DNA of 64,000 nucleotides from Bacteroidales bacterium (GCA_016709025.1 JADJEQ010000028.1:1-64000); one strand, 5' to 3'; positions 48,694 to 56,512 are shown, numbered from the stretch's first letter. Notes: generated from the sequence alone by a model not told the origin. Numbers and translations are program-made.

Positions 48694-49602
48694 ATGAACG
48701 ACACAAATAGTATGATCAAAATTGGCGTATTCTATGATGGCAATTATTTTCTTCATGTAAGCAATTATTATTACTACGAGCATGAGCGCAATGCAAGGAT
48801 AAGCATCGAAGGTTTGCATAACTTTGTCAGAAGCCGTGTTTCGAAGGAGGAGGGAGTTGACGTTAAATTATGCCATATAGTTGATTCACATTATTTCCGG
48901 GGAAGACTCAGTGCGTTTGAAGCACAGAGCAGCGAAAACAAACTTTACGCAGAAAGGATTTTTGACGACATCCTGATGGGCGAAAAAGTAATTACTCATT
49001 ATCTGCCGTTGCGTATGCGCGGTGGTAAACGCGAAGAAAAAGGGATTGATGTCTGGCTGGCTCTCGAAGCTTACGAACTGACCGTTTTTAAGAAATTCGA
49101 TGTTCTGGTTCTGGTTGCATCTGATGGTGACTATGTACCACTGGTAAGGAAACTCAATACATTGGGTACCAGGGTTATGTTACTGAGTTGGGATTTCAGA
49201 TACCAGGATATGAACGGCCGTGAAAGTGTTACCCGAACATCACAGGAGCTGCTGGAGGAGGTAACTTACCCGGTGGCTATGCACGAAATGATTGACAATC
49301 GTTTAAATAAAAACGATTCTATTATTTCTAACCTTTTTGAAAAGCAGGATGAAAACCGGGCCAAGTTCATAGCGAAGCCGGTTCCTGAAGGTATTCAGCG
49401 CAGCCGCACACTTAACATGAAGAGTGGCTATGGTTTCATTGCCTTCCCTCCCAACAATCTGTTCTTCCACTATGAAGATGTGATTGACGGGAACTTTAAC
49501 GACATTATGGACAATGATATGGTTGAATTCCAGATACGTCGCAACGAACGTGGTGAAGAAGTTGCCTTCAACGTTAGAAAAGTCGAAGTCGGGTTACAAT
49601 AA
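48694..49602 (+). CDS. NYN-domain ribonuclease-like protein with cold-shock-like C-terminus
   Basis: 302 residues. Residues 8-190 are a NYN/LabA (PIN-like) domain with its acidic residues in GVFYDGNYF, KGIDVWLALEAYE and VLVASDGDYVPLVRKL. After a linker, residues about 240-302 resemble a cold-shock/S1-like OB fold (MKSGYGFIAFPPNNLFFHYEDV, FNDIMDNDMVEFQI, EEVAFNVRKVEV; GYGFI and FFHYEDV correspond to the two RNA-binding motifs). An RNA-binding endonuclease is inferred. It is a single-gene unit with its own -7 motif and a terminator at 49718. The stop codon is directly followed by a foldback repeat. Confidence 0.85.
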   Translation: MNDTNSMIKIGVFYDGNYFLHVSNYYYYEHERNARISIEGLHNFVRSRVSKEEGVDVKLCHIVDSHYFRGRLSAFEAQSSENKLYAERIFDDILMGEKVITHYLPLRMRGGKREEKGIDVWLALEAYELTVFKKFDVLVLVASDGDYVPLVRKLNTLGTRVMLLSWDFRYQDMNGRESVTRTSQELLEEVTYPVAMHEMIDNRLNKNDSIISNLFEKQDENRAKFIAKPVPEGIQRSRTLNMKSGYGFIAFPPNNLFFHYEDVIDGNFNDIMDNDMVEFQIRRNERGEEVAFNVRKVEVGLQ

Positions 49603-49704
49603 TGTCAAGTAAAAAGTCTAAAGTAAAAAGTCTAAAGTAAAAAGTTGAAATCCGATTGTAAGTTGGAATTTCAATTCTTTCAATGTAACATTTTACAATT
49701 GACA
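49603..49704 (+). repeat. Foldback element copy A (TGTCAA/TTGACA ends)
   Basis: Begins at the first base after the NYN stop codon with TGTCAAGTAAAAAGT, continues with two AAAAAGTCTAAAGT units, a GAAATCCGA core and CTTTCAATGTAACATTTTAC, and ends TTGACA (49699-49704). The ends are inverted repeats. Relatives at 54270-54364 and 56105-56175 share core and ends. Confidence 0.7.
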
Positions 49705-49717
49705 TAGCACTTTAATA

Positions 49718-49753
49718 AAAACGCCGGTAAGCAGTATGTTACCGGCGTTTTTT
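49718..49753 (+). terminator. Intrinsic terminator after the NYN gene
   Basis: AAAACGCCGGTAA (49718-49730) pairs with TTACCGGCGTTTT (from 49739), followed by T residues. It lies 14 bp after the foldback element. Confidence 0.92.
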
Positions 49754-49819
49754 TATCCAATAAGTGGTAAAGTGTTTGAACAATCTGAATTTAGCCGGAA
49801 GTACAGCAATCATTTTGGC

Positions 49820-50425
49820 TTACAGCTTGTAATAGGCTGAAAAAACCAGGGCATCGCTGAATTGCCCGTACCCCCAGAAACGCCATACATCGCCGGAAAC
49901 CCTGTCTTTACGGATAGAAAAAAGCGAATTGTCGGTTCGGAAGTTGATTTTCAACCGCTCATTTATATTAACTGCAATTCCGGCTATGAAGCATAAATTG
50001 GTGGCCTTGAACTGATTTTCATCAACAACATATCCATTGAATGTTTCATCGTGGTGTATCAGGAAGTTGAATCCAAGCCCGGTTTCAAACTCAAACCGCG
50101 GACTGTAGATATACCTGTACAGGACCGGTAATTCCACATAGCCGAGCCGCATAATATAAGTATCGTATTTCTCCTGTTCCTGGTCAGGGTTTTCGCGGCT
50201 GCCTTTTTGAACATAAGCCAGTTCCATCATCAATTCTGACTTCGGGCTAACCGGCAAGCTGATCCAACCACCGGCGTTGATGCCGGCTTTATTAAAACCA
50301 CCATACTGATCACCGGCGACCTGGCTGCCGACCAGTCCAATCATTACACCTCCGTTAAATTTCTGGGATATTCCCTGAAATGATAAGAACAAGGCGAGAA
50401 TAATCAAAAAGTACTTTTTTATCAT
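49820..50425 (-). CDS. Outer-membrane beta-barrel protein (PorT-like fold)
   Basis: 201 residues with a signal peptide (FLIILALFLSFQGISQ). The mature part alternates polar and hydrophobic residues in about eight strands and starts with KFNGGVMIGLVGSQVAGD, ending with the aromatic SAYYKL. This fits the outer-membrane barrel family common in Bacteroidota (related to PorT/OmpW-like small barrels). Segments such as GAVQKGS-type turns (VQKGSRENPD) and VELPVLYRY are family hallmarks. Function unknown. A TATCTTTA motif lies upstream on the minus strand at 50460-50467. Confidence 0.8.
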   Translation of the reverse strand: MIKKYFLIILALFLSFQGISQKFNGGVMIGLVGSQVAGDQYGGFNKAGINAGGWISLPVSPKSELMMELAYVQKGSRENPDQEQEKYDTYIMRLGYVELPVLYRYIYSPRFEFETGLGFNFLIHHDETFNGYVVDENQFKATNLCFIAGIAVNINERLKINFRTDNSLFSIRKDRVSGDVWRFWGYGQFSDALVFSAYYKL

Positions 50426-50475
50426 AAAGTCAAAATTTCAGCAATAAGAAAATCCGATCTAAAGATATAAAATAA

Positions 50476-51096
50476 TTATTCTCCGGCAATCATCGGCTTT
50501 CCCGCAGGGTCAGGCAGTTCTCCAAACCAGACCACAACAAAACCTCCAAACACACCAACTCCCATTGCTTTCCAATCGCTTGTATCCCATTTCCCTTTAT
50601 TCACAATCAAATCATGATGCCCCTTGCTGCTTTTCCAACCTGAAAGCGCATCGGCAGCCTGACCGGCCGGGGAACTATACCCGTAATTCGAAAAAAATGC
50701 GATTTCATAACCGTCGCCAGTATATCCCGACAGTTCACGTGGTTTATCCCACATACAGGCAGCACGGCTGTGGTCGGTGGTATAACAGCAAGAGCTCCAA
50801 TATCCACCCGATGACCAGCTGTGCAGGTTGCAAGACTGGCCTGGCTGATAATTCTCCGACAAATCATAAACATGAATCCTTGCAACCAATGAAAGAGAGG
50901 CAGAGAGTTCAATTGCCTTAAGACCCCTGCTCCTGCGATAATCATTCAACTGAACTGCCAGTTCAAGTTCTGCATCATTCAGAATAAGGGTATCGGCTCG
51001 GAATATTTGCCCTTCCGGAGGATGTGGGGCTTTTTGTCCGAATAAAAAGGTGAAACCAAAAAAGGTGAAAAATAAAATAATTGCAGTTTTTCGCAT
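50476..51096 (-). CDS. CAP (SCP/PR-1) domain secreted protein
   Basis: 206 residues with a signal peptide (ILFFTFFGFTFLFG). The CAP fold is recognised by LNDYRRSRGLKAIELSASLSLVA (split here: LNDYRRSRGL, ASLSLVARIHVYDL), by GWKSSKGHHDLIV with its conserved His, and by MGVGVFGGFVVVWFGE. A central Cys-rich insertion (SCNLHSWSSGGYWSSCCYT) probably has disulphides. Bacterial CAP proteins are extracellular; activity is usually unknown. It may be co-transcribed with the barrel gene 50 bp downstream. Confidence 0.87.
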   Translation of the reverse strand: MRKTAIILFFTFFGFTFLFGQKAPHPPEGQIFRADTLILNDAELELAVQLNDYRRSRGLKAIELSASLSLVARIHVYDLSENYQPGQSCNLHSWSSGGYWSSCCYTTDHSRAACMWDKPRELSGYTGDGYEIAFFSNYGYSSPAGQAADALSGWKSSKGHHDLIVNKGKWDTSDWKAMGVGVFGGFVVVWFGELPDPAGKPMIAGE

Positions 51097-51203
51097 AAGT
51101 TAATCTGGTGTTTTTTAGCTGCTGATCCTTTAATGTGAGGTGTTACTATTTTTTCTGTTTAAAAATTTCTTCCGTAAACCATTTCATCCGTAAACCATTC
51201 AAT

Positions 51204-51234
51204 TTGGTAATGTAGCCGCTTTGCTTTACCTTTG
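51204..51234 (+). promoter_or_regulatory. Promoter of the OmpR-type response regulator
   Basis: TTG (51204-51206), 20 bp spacer, TACCTTTG (51227-51234): close to the consensus. ATG at 51291. Confidence 0.72.
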
Positions 51235-51290
51235 AATCAGTTAATCCGGGATTTCATCGGTATATGTTAACCGGGAAAAAAACTAAGTTC

Positions 51291-51974
51291 ATGGAAAACG
51301 CACAATTCAAAATATTATTGGCCGATGATGAGCCCGATGTACTTGAATTTTTAAGTTACAATCTGAAAAAAGAGGGTTATCAGACACTTAAGGCCAAAAA
51401 TGGTCGTGAAGCCCTGAACATTGCCCGGAAAGAATTACCACATCTTGTTATTCTGGATGTTATGATGCCTGAGATGGATGGGATTGAAACCTGCCTGGAA
51501 ATCAAGCAATTCCCGGAACTTAAAAATACCATTGTCGTTTTTCTGACCGCCAGGGGAGAAGATTATTCTCAGATTGCCGGGTTTGAAGCTGGTGCAGATG
51601 ATTACATTACAAAACCCATCAAACCCCGGATTTTAACCTCCCGGGTTAAGGCGTTGCTGAGGAGATACAACCCGGCTCATCAACCCCCGGAAACATATAA
51701 CCTCCCTGATCTGATCATCGACAGGGAAAAGTATCTGATTGTTAAGGATGGACAGAACATTGTGCTTCCGAAGAAGGAATTTGAATTACTGGTCTTACTC
51801 ACCTCCCGTCCCAATAAAGTGTTTTCAAGGGAGGAAATTTTCGCCAAAGTATGGGGAAACGATGTGATTGTAGGCGACCGTACCATAGATGTTCACGTAC
51901 GGAAGATCAGGGAGAAAATCGGAATTGAGAATATCAAGACCATTAAAGGAGTAGGTTATAAATACGAATCATGA
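51291..51974 (+). CDS. OmpR/PhoB-family response regulator
   Basis: 227 residues from the ATG at 51291 (MENAQFKILLADDEPDV), preferred to 51264 because it fits the family length. Receiver domain with acidic pair in LADDEPD, phospho-Asp in VILDVMMPEMDG, Thr in FLTARGED and Lys in ITKPIKP; winged helix with LPKKEFELLVLL and VGDRTIDVHVRKIREKIG. The sensor kinase at 52170 is downstream with a repeat in between. PhoB/PhoR-like pairs answer to phosphate or envelope signals; the signal here is unknown. Confidence 0.93.
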   Translation: MENAQFKILLADDEPDVLEFLSYNLKKEGYQTLKAKNGREALNIARKELPHLVILDVMMPEMDGIETCLEIKQFPELKNTIVVFLTARGEDYSQIAGFEAGADDYITKPIKPRILTSRVKALLRRYNPAHQPPETYNLPDLIIDREKYLIVKDGQNIVLPKKEFELLVLLTSRPNKVFSREEIFAKVWGNDVIVGDRTIDVHVRKIREKIGIENIKTIKGVGYKYES

Positions 51975-52027
51975 TTCAACGCCATTTTGTAAAGTTCCGG
52001 ATATGAAAATAAAATAAATGAGATATC

Positions 52028-52112
52028 CTTTCCCGCATGTGCGGGACTCAGGATGACTGTCAGTCTGAGTCCCTCCGCCGAAATGGCTGGGCAAGCTGCA
52101 GATGCGGGAAAG
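52028..52112. repeat. Nested palindromic element between regulator and kinase
   Basis: Outer arms CTTTCCCGCAT (52028-52038) and ATGCGGGAAAG (52102-52112); inner arms GGGACTCAG (52043-52051) and CTGAGTCCC (52065-52073). The whole could form a branched hairpin in RNA or a cruciform in DNA. It lies within the two-component operon and so would be transcribed. Confidence 0.75.
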
Positions 52113-52169
52113 ACAATTTCTCTAAACTACACGACTTTGAATTCTGATTTGCAAACAGCTTAGGACTAA

Positions 52170-53219
52170 ATGAAACTAAACTATTCTGATCCAAATAAAC
52201 TCGCAATCAGTACAGCGCTGATTGTAGCGGCTTTTGCTGTGGTTGCAAATATTCTGATTACATATTTCACGGCAGGCAAACCCGCTCTGCCATTGGTTAT
52301 TATCATAAATTTACTACTGTCGGTGGTTGCCTACTTCACCTTCAGGTTTACCCTCGAAAAGTTTATTTACGAGAAAATAAAAATAATTTATAAAACCATC
52401 AGCAACCTGAAACTGCCTAAGGATGGCAGCCGGCCGGCAATTAAGGGCGCCGCGCTCGACAAAGTGAATCAGGAAGTTATTGAGTGGAGCGAAACCAAGA
52501 AAAAGGAGATTGAAGAACTCAAGAAAATGGCGAAATACAGGCGTGAGTTCCTTGGCAATGTATCGCACGAGTTAAAAACGCCCATTTTTAACATCCAGGG
52601 CTATGTTCTGACACTGCTCGATGGTGGACTTGAAGATCCAACCATCAATAAAGAATATCTGCTCCGAACCGAAAAAAGCATCAACAGGATGATCGCAATT
52701 GTTGAAGATCTTGAAACCATTTCTCATCTTGAGTCGAGTGAGCTCATGCTAAATGTTTCCCGGTTTGACATTATCTCTCTTACCCGTGACGTAATAGAAT
52801 TTCTGGAAATTAAATCGAAAAAACGCAACAAAGCAATCTTTTTTGGCGGGAATTATGACAAGCCTGTTTATGTTTCAGCCGATAAAGAGCGAATCAGGCA
52901 GGTACTGATCAACCTGATCGACAACTCTATCAAATACGGAAATCCTGAAAACGGTAAAACCAAAATCAGTTTCTTCGACATGGATGAAAATGTACTGGCA
53001 GAAATCACCGACAATGGTAATGGCATTGATGCAGCCGACCTGCCACGTGTATTCGAGCGCTTTTACCGCACCGATAAAGGCCGGTCAAGGGAACAGGGAG
53101 GCACCGGGCTCGGACTGGCTATTGTAAAGCACATCATCGAGGCGCACGACCAGACCATCAATGTGCGCAGCACGATCGGGGTAGGTACCACTTTTGCCTT
53201 TACGGTAAAAAAAGCCTGA
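52170..53219 (+). CDS. PhoR-like sensor histidine kinase
   Basis: 349 residues. Two membrane helices (about 13-35 and 42-62) with almost no periplasmic loop, then HisKA with His in FLGNVSHELKTPIFN and an ATPase with N box VLINLIDNSIKYG, G1 DNGNGID, F box RVFERFYRTDKG and G2 GGTGLGLAIVKHI. The very short external part suggests that it senses within the membrane or through partners, as with PhoR. Partner: response regulator at 51291, 195 bp upstream. Confidence 0.92.
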   Translation: MKLNYSDPNKLAISTALIVAAFAVVANILITYFTAGKPALPLVIIINLLLSVVAYFTFRFTLEKFIYEKIKIIYKTISNLKLPKDGSRPAIKGAALDKVNQEVIEWSETKKKEIEELKKMAKYRREFLGNVSHELKTPIFNIQGYVLTLLDGGLEDPTINKEYLLRTEKSINRMIAIVEDLETISHLESSELMLNVSRFDIISLTRDVIEFLEIKSKKRNKAIFFGGNYDKPVYVSADKERIRQVLINLIDNSIKYGNPENGKTKISFFDMDENVLAEITDNGNGIDAADLPRVFERFYRTDKGRSREQGGTGLGLAIVKHIIEAHDQTINVRSTIGVGTTFAFTVKKA

Positions 53220-53229
53220 ACCTGATTTA

Positions 53230-54204
53230 TTATTTCTTTCTTTCTGTGGTGAAAATTACCAGTTTTTCCAGGGAGTTGACAGCCTCTGAAGGCTCAAACG
53301 ATTTAAGCATCTGCAAAGCCTGATCGCGGTATTCCATCATCCTCTTCTCTGCATAGGCTATACCACCGCCATCGTTCACCTGACGTATAAGAGAGGCCAC
53401 CTTTTCGGGATTGTCGTTGTAGTTTTTAACCGTGTTGATTATTCTCCGTTTCTCTAGCCATCCCGAATTGTTCAGCAAATGGATCAGCGGAAGGGTCATC
53501 TTCTTTTCCTTGATGTCAATGCCGTTGGGTTTGCCGGTTTCAATGCTTTTACTGTAGTCGAATAAATCATCCTTTATCTGGAAAGCAATTCCGGTGAGTT
53601 CACCAAAACGATGCATTTTCGCAATTGTTTCTTTACCGGCACCGGCTGATGAAGCGCCCGAAGCACAGCATGAAGCAATCAATGATGCCGTTTTCTTTCT
53701 GATAATTTCAAAATAAACATCTTCCTGAATATCAAGCCTGCGTGCTTTCTCAATCTGCAGAAGCTCCCCTTCGCTCATTTCGCGGGTAGCATCCGAAACA
53801 ATACGCAGTAATTCAAAGTCATTGTTGTCGAGTGAAAGTAACAGGCCCTTTGAAAGCAGGAAATCTCCCAGCAATACCGAAATCTTATTCTTCCAGAGTG
53901 CATTCAGCGAGAAAAATCCACGTCGTTCATTTGAGTCATCAACCACATCGTCGTGAATGAGTGTGGCGGTATGAAGCAGTTCGATCAGTGAAGCCGCACG
54001 GTAGGTCGTTTCATTCACCCCTCCGCATACTTCTGCCGTAAGGAATACAAACAGAGGTCTTATCTGCTTGCCTTTGCGTTTAACCAGATAGGAAGTAATA
54101 CGGTCAATCAATGGGACGGAACTCCGCATAGAATCTCTGAATTTATTCTCAAATTCAGCTATGTGATGCGCTACCGGTGCTTTTATTTCATTCAGAGAGG
54201 CCAT
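53230..54204 (-). CDS. Polyprenyl diphosphate synthase
   Basis: 324 residues. First Asp-rich motif in LIHDDVVDDSNERRG and second in FQIKDDLFDYSKS bind the Mg-diphosphates; GKQIRPLFVFL holds the conserved Lys-Arg-Pro part. The family adds isopentenyl diphosphate units to make long trans-prenyl chains, as needed for menaquinone side chains. Product length cannot be read reliably. The gene converges with the kinase gene (10 bp between their ends) and has a TATATTTG motif upstream. Confidence 0.92.
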   Translation of the reverse strand: MASLNEIKAPVAHHIAEFENKFRDSMRSSVPLIDRITSYLVKRKGKQIRPLFVFLTAEVCGGVNETTYRAASLIELLHTATLIHDDVVDDSNERRGFFSLNALWKNKISVLLGDFLLSKGLLLSLDNNDFELLRIVSDATREMSEGELLQIEKARRLDIQEDVYFEIIRKKTASLIASCCASGASSAGAGKETIAKMHRFGELTGIAFQIKDDLFDYSKSIETGKPNGIDIKEKKMTLPLIHLLNNSGWLEKRRIINTVKNYNDNPEKVASLIRQVNDGGGIAYAEKRMMEYRDQALQMLKSFEPSEAVNSLEKLVIFTTERKK

Positions 54205-54233
54205 GCTTTGGATTTATCCGGCATAAAAGTATG

Positions 54234-54241
54234 CAAATATA
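54234..54241 (-). promoter_or_regulatory. -7 promoter motif of the polyprenyl synthase gene
   Basis: TATATTTG on the minus strand, 29 bp before the ATG at 54204. Confidence 0.6.
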
Positions 54242-54269
54242 CCTTAAATCAACGGTATAGAAATACCAG

Positions 54270-54364
54270 TGTTAAGTCAAAAATAAAAAGTCTGAAGTTT
54301 AAAGCAGAAATCCGAATAATTAATGGAACTTTCATTTATTCAATGCAACATTTTACACTTGACA
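54270..54364 (+). repeat. Foldback element copy B
   Basis: TGTTAAGTC start, AATAAAAAGTCTGAAGT, core AGAAATCCGAATAATTAATG, TTCAATGCAACATTTTACAC and TTGACA end (54359-54364). It lies between two divergent genes and not at a stop codon. See copy A (49603) and copy C (56105). Confidence 0.7.
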
Positions 54365-54448
54365 TATCACCGGGACTGAAATATTGCTTTGGGTTAAGAT
54401 CAGCCTGTTGCAATTGAAACTATCGGTTTTCTTCAATGATCAAATTTG

Positions 54449-54456
54449 TACTTTTG
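54449..54456 (+). promoter_or_regulatory. -7 promoter motif of the radical SAM gene
   Basis: TACTTTTG, a perfect TAnnTTTG, 14 bp before the ATG at 54471; this short leader also supports that start. Confidence 0.6.
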
Positions 54457-54470
54457 CACAAACTGTTTCC

Positions 54471-55250
54471 ATGTCAGGATTTCTTTTTAATGATATCGTT
54501 TTCGGACCGGTGATGAGCCGCCGGTTTGGTGTTTCGCTGGGGATTAATCTCCTGCCCGAAAACATGAAATATTGCTCATTTAACTGCATCTACTGCGAAT
54601 GTGGGCTCACCGCTTCCGATCAGGAAAAACGTGCCCGTTTATTTACAACTGAAGAGATTACAGAAGCCTTACGCCTTCGGTTTGAAGAACTCAAAAAGGA
54701 AGGTCTGAAGCCCGATAACATTACATTTGCAGGCAACGGTGAGCCTACAATGCATCCGGGATTTGCAGAAATCATTGACCGTACCATAGAACTTCGCGGA
54801 AAGTATTTCCCTGAAGCTCAGATTACTGTACTATCAAATTCCACCAGGTTACACATTCCCTCTGTAAAGGCTGCCCTATTGAAGATCGATAACAATGTGC
54901 TGAAACTTGATGCCGGAAGTGAACAGATGTACCAGCTTATCAACCGGCCTGCTTCACCCATTACCCTGGCCGAAATTATTGACCGGCTGATTGATTTTAA
55001 AGGACACCTGGTAATACAAACCCTTTTTCTCAGGGGCACGGTCAACAACCAGGCTGTTGATAATACAACTCTGGAAGAGGTGGATCTTTGGCTGGAGCAT
55101 CTTAAAAGGATCAAACCTTCGCTGGTAATGTTGTACTCCTTCTCGCGTGAGACACCTGAAAAGGAAATTGAGAGAGTCAGCAAGGAAGAACTTCTTTCCA
55201 TTGCCCGGAAACTTGAAATACTGAATATACCTTATGAAGTGTTTGAATAA
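54471..55250 (+). CDS. Radical SAM protein
   Basis: 259 residues from the ATG at 54471 (MSGFLFNDIVFGPVMSRRFG). The cluster motif CSFNCIYCEC is C-x3-C-x2-C with a fourth Cys beside it. TFAGNGEPTMHPGF is the GGE-like SAM-binding motif (here GNGE), and ITVLSNST follows on a barrel strand. The N-terminal GPVxSRRxGxSLGIN block is typical of a widespread stand-alone family sometimes linked to wobble or molybdenum-type chemistry; the reaction is not known. 53 bp upstream of a pterin dehydratase, which may share the transcript. Confidence 0.88.
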   Translation: MSGFLFNDIVFGPVMSRRFGVSLGINLLPENMKYCSFNCIYCECGLTASDQEKRARLFTTEEITEALRLRFEELKKEGLKPDNITFAGNGEPTMHPGFAEIIDRTIELRGKYFPEAQITVLSNSTRLHIPSVKAALLKIDNNVLKLDAGSEQMYQLINRPASPITLAEIIDRLIDFKGHLVIQTLFLRGTVNNQAVDNTTLEEVDLWLEHLKRIKPSLVMLYSFSRETPEKEIERVSKEELLSIARKLEILNIPYEVFE

Positions 55251-55303
55251 TCCTGAACATAAAATGCTGACTGCTTGTTTCTTTATTTTTAAATACCGGT
55301 AAT

Positions 55304-55555
55304 ATGTGGCAGGAAATCAACAATTCTGATAAACCGTTTGAAAGCAGGCTGGAAAATACTTTTATTTTCCCCGACTTTGTCGAGGCTTTTGCCTTTATGA
55401 CCAAAGTAGCCCTTCTTGCTGAAAAAGCGAACCATCACCCCGACTGGTCGAATGTTTACAACAAGGTAATCATAAGACTATCGACGCACGATGCAGGTAA
55501 TGTAATTACCGACAAAGACCGGAAACTGGCCAAAGCCATTGATAAGTTACTATAA
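55304..55555 (+). CDS. 4a-hydroxytetrahydrobiopterin (pterin carbinolamine) dehydratase
   Basis: 83 residues, short but complete. The active-site segment EKANHHPDWSNVYNKV holds the HHPxW motif of the family, followed by VIIRLSTHDAGNVITDKD, which closes the fold. The enzyme recycles 4a-hydroxy-pterins formed by aromatic amino acid hydroxylases; in bacteria without a hydroxylase it may have other pterin or molybdopterin roles. No hydroxylase gene is in this window. Confidence 0.9.
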   Translation: MWQEINNSDKPFESRLENTFIFPDFVEAFAFMTKVALLAEKANHHPDWSNVYNKVIIRLSTHDAGNVITDKDRKLAKAIDKLL

Positions 55556-55599
55556 CTTTTTACCCGACTCATCGAAATATCCTGAAGTATGTTTAATTT

Positions 55600-55700
55600 G
55601 GTCAGTCGGACAGCCTGCCTGACTGCGTCAAGCAGACAGGGTTTTAGACTTTTTACCCCGCCTGCCGGCGGGCAGCTTTAGACTTTTTACTTTAGACTTG
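55600..55700. repeat. Interleaved palindromes and TTTAGACTTTTTAC repeats
   Basis: CCCGCC (55657-55662) and GGCGGG (55667-55672) form a hairpin; CTGCCTGACTGCGTCAAGCA precedes it. TTTTAGACTTTTTAC, the reverse complement of the AAAAAGTCTAAA units at 49603, occurs on both sides of the hairpin and ends just before the next gene. Confidence 0.6.
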
Positions 55701-55705
55701 GCGCC

Positions 55706-56104
55706 ATGCTTGATTATCCGGTAAAAATACTGGTCGCTTTCGGTGAAACCTTTACAGGCAACGAGGAAATACAAAACTGGTTGCTCAGCAACGGTTATGC
55801 TGAACTGGCGGCACTCTCCAGCGCTATACGTGGAAGCGAGGATGCTTTCAAATGGCTGATGGTCAATGGATTTCCTCAACTGGCCGCACTCGACAGTGCC
55901 ATTGACGAGGACAAGAAAGCCTATGCCTGGCTGAACCACCATGAGCACTATTTTCTGGCTGTTTTATCTGATGCGGTGCACCAGCAACCCGAGGCCGTTG
56001 ATTGGCTCACAAAACATGATCTCCAAATATTTCTGATGATCGCAGCCAAAATCAGGTTTTTCCGCGATAACCAGGTGTTCGATCATCATAAAATTCACTT
56101 CTAG
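55706..56104 (+). CDS. Small protein with four internal WL-x2-NG repeats, unknown function
   Basis: 132 residues, no signal peptide or membrane helix. I do not recognise the family. Four repeats of about 32 residues can be aligned: NWLLSNGYAELAALSSAIRG, KWLMVNGFPQLAALDSAID, AWLNHHEHYFLAVLSDAVH and DWLTKHDLQIFLMIAAKI. Each has Trp-Leu, an Asn-Gly or His pair, then a helix of small and hydrophobic residues. This predicts a small all-helical solenoid, perhaps for protein binding. It follows the repeat element at 55600-55700, and its TAG stop is directly followed by foldback element copy C. Confidence 0.7.
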   Translation: MLDYPVKILVAFGETFTGNEEIQNWLLSNGYAELAALSSAIRGSEDAFKWLMVNGFPQLAALDSAIDEDKKAYAWLNHHEHYFLAVLSDAVHQQPEAVDWLTKHDLQIFLMIAAKIRFFRDNQVFDHHKIHF

Positions 56105-56175
56105 TGCAAGTAAAAAGTGGAATCCGAATAAAGGAAGGAATTTTCATTTCTTTTATGCATCATTTATAGTTTGCA
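56105..56175 (+). repeat. Foldback element copy C with covarying ends
   Basis: Starts at the base after the TAG stop with TGCAAGTAAAAAGTGG, has the core GGAATCCGAATAA and GGAATTTTCATTTCTTT, and ends TTTGCA (56170-56175). The ends here are TGCAA/TTGCA instead of TGTCAA/TTGACA in copy A, so both arms changed together. Confidence 0.65.
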
Positions 56176-56184
56176 TAACAATAT

Positions 56185-56212
56185 GGGATATAAAAACGCT
56201 CCCCTTGACCCT
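56185..56212. repeat. Left direct repeat flanking the toxin-antitoxin cluster
   Basis: GGGATATAAAAACGCTCCCC followed by TTGACCCT. A close copy lies at 57306-57332. The two enclose exactly the two toxin-antitoxin modules; the left one touches the toxin stop codon. Confidence 0.65.
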
Positions 56213-56512
56213 TCATCCTTTCAGTCTTTCTTCTACATCCATGCTTTGGTGGAGTATTCTTATTATTTCCACTTTCTTCTCCGATATTTTGTATCTGTAA
56301 AAAATCAAATGAGACTTAACTATGGAACACCTGTAATTTTTCCTGATATAGTCAACATTTCTTCCGGATAAAGGATTTTCTGCTATGTACTCAATCTCAT
56401 CAAAAATCAGATTGTAATATCGGTCGGCCTGTTCGACTGACCAGGTTTCAATTGTATAAAGCCAAATGTTTTCAATATCCTCGAAAGCTTTTTCACTTAT
56501 CTCAAATTTCAT
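56213..56512 (-). CDS. RelE/ParE-family toxin
   Basis: 99 residues. MKFEISEKAFEDIENIWLYT is the typical N-terminal strand and helix; ENPLSGRNVDYIRKNYRCSIVKSHLIFYRY and VEIIRILHQSMD form the ParE-type core and C-terminus (quoted in parts). Proteins of this group inhibit gyrase (ParE) or cleave mRNA at the ribosome (RelE); the SHLIFYRY and ILHQSMD style is that of ParE. Its start overlaps the antitoxin gene by 11 bp, typical of translationally coupled modules. Confidence 0.92.
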   Translation of the reverse strand: MKFEISEKAFEDIENIWLYTIETWSVEQADRYYNLIFDEIEYIAENPLSGRNVDYIRKNYRCSIVKSHLIFYRYKISEKKVEIIRILHQSMDVEERLKG

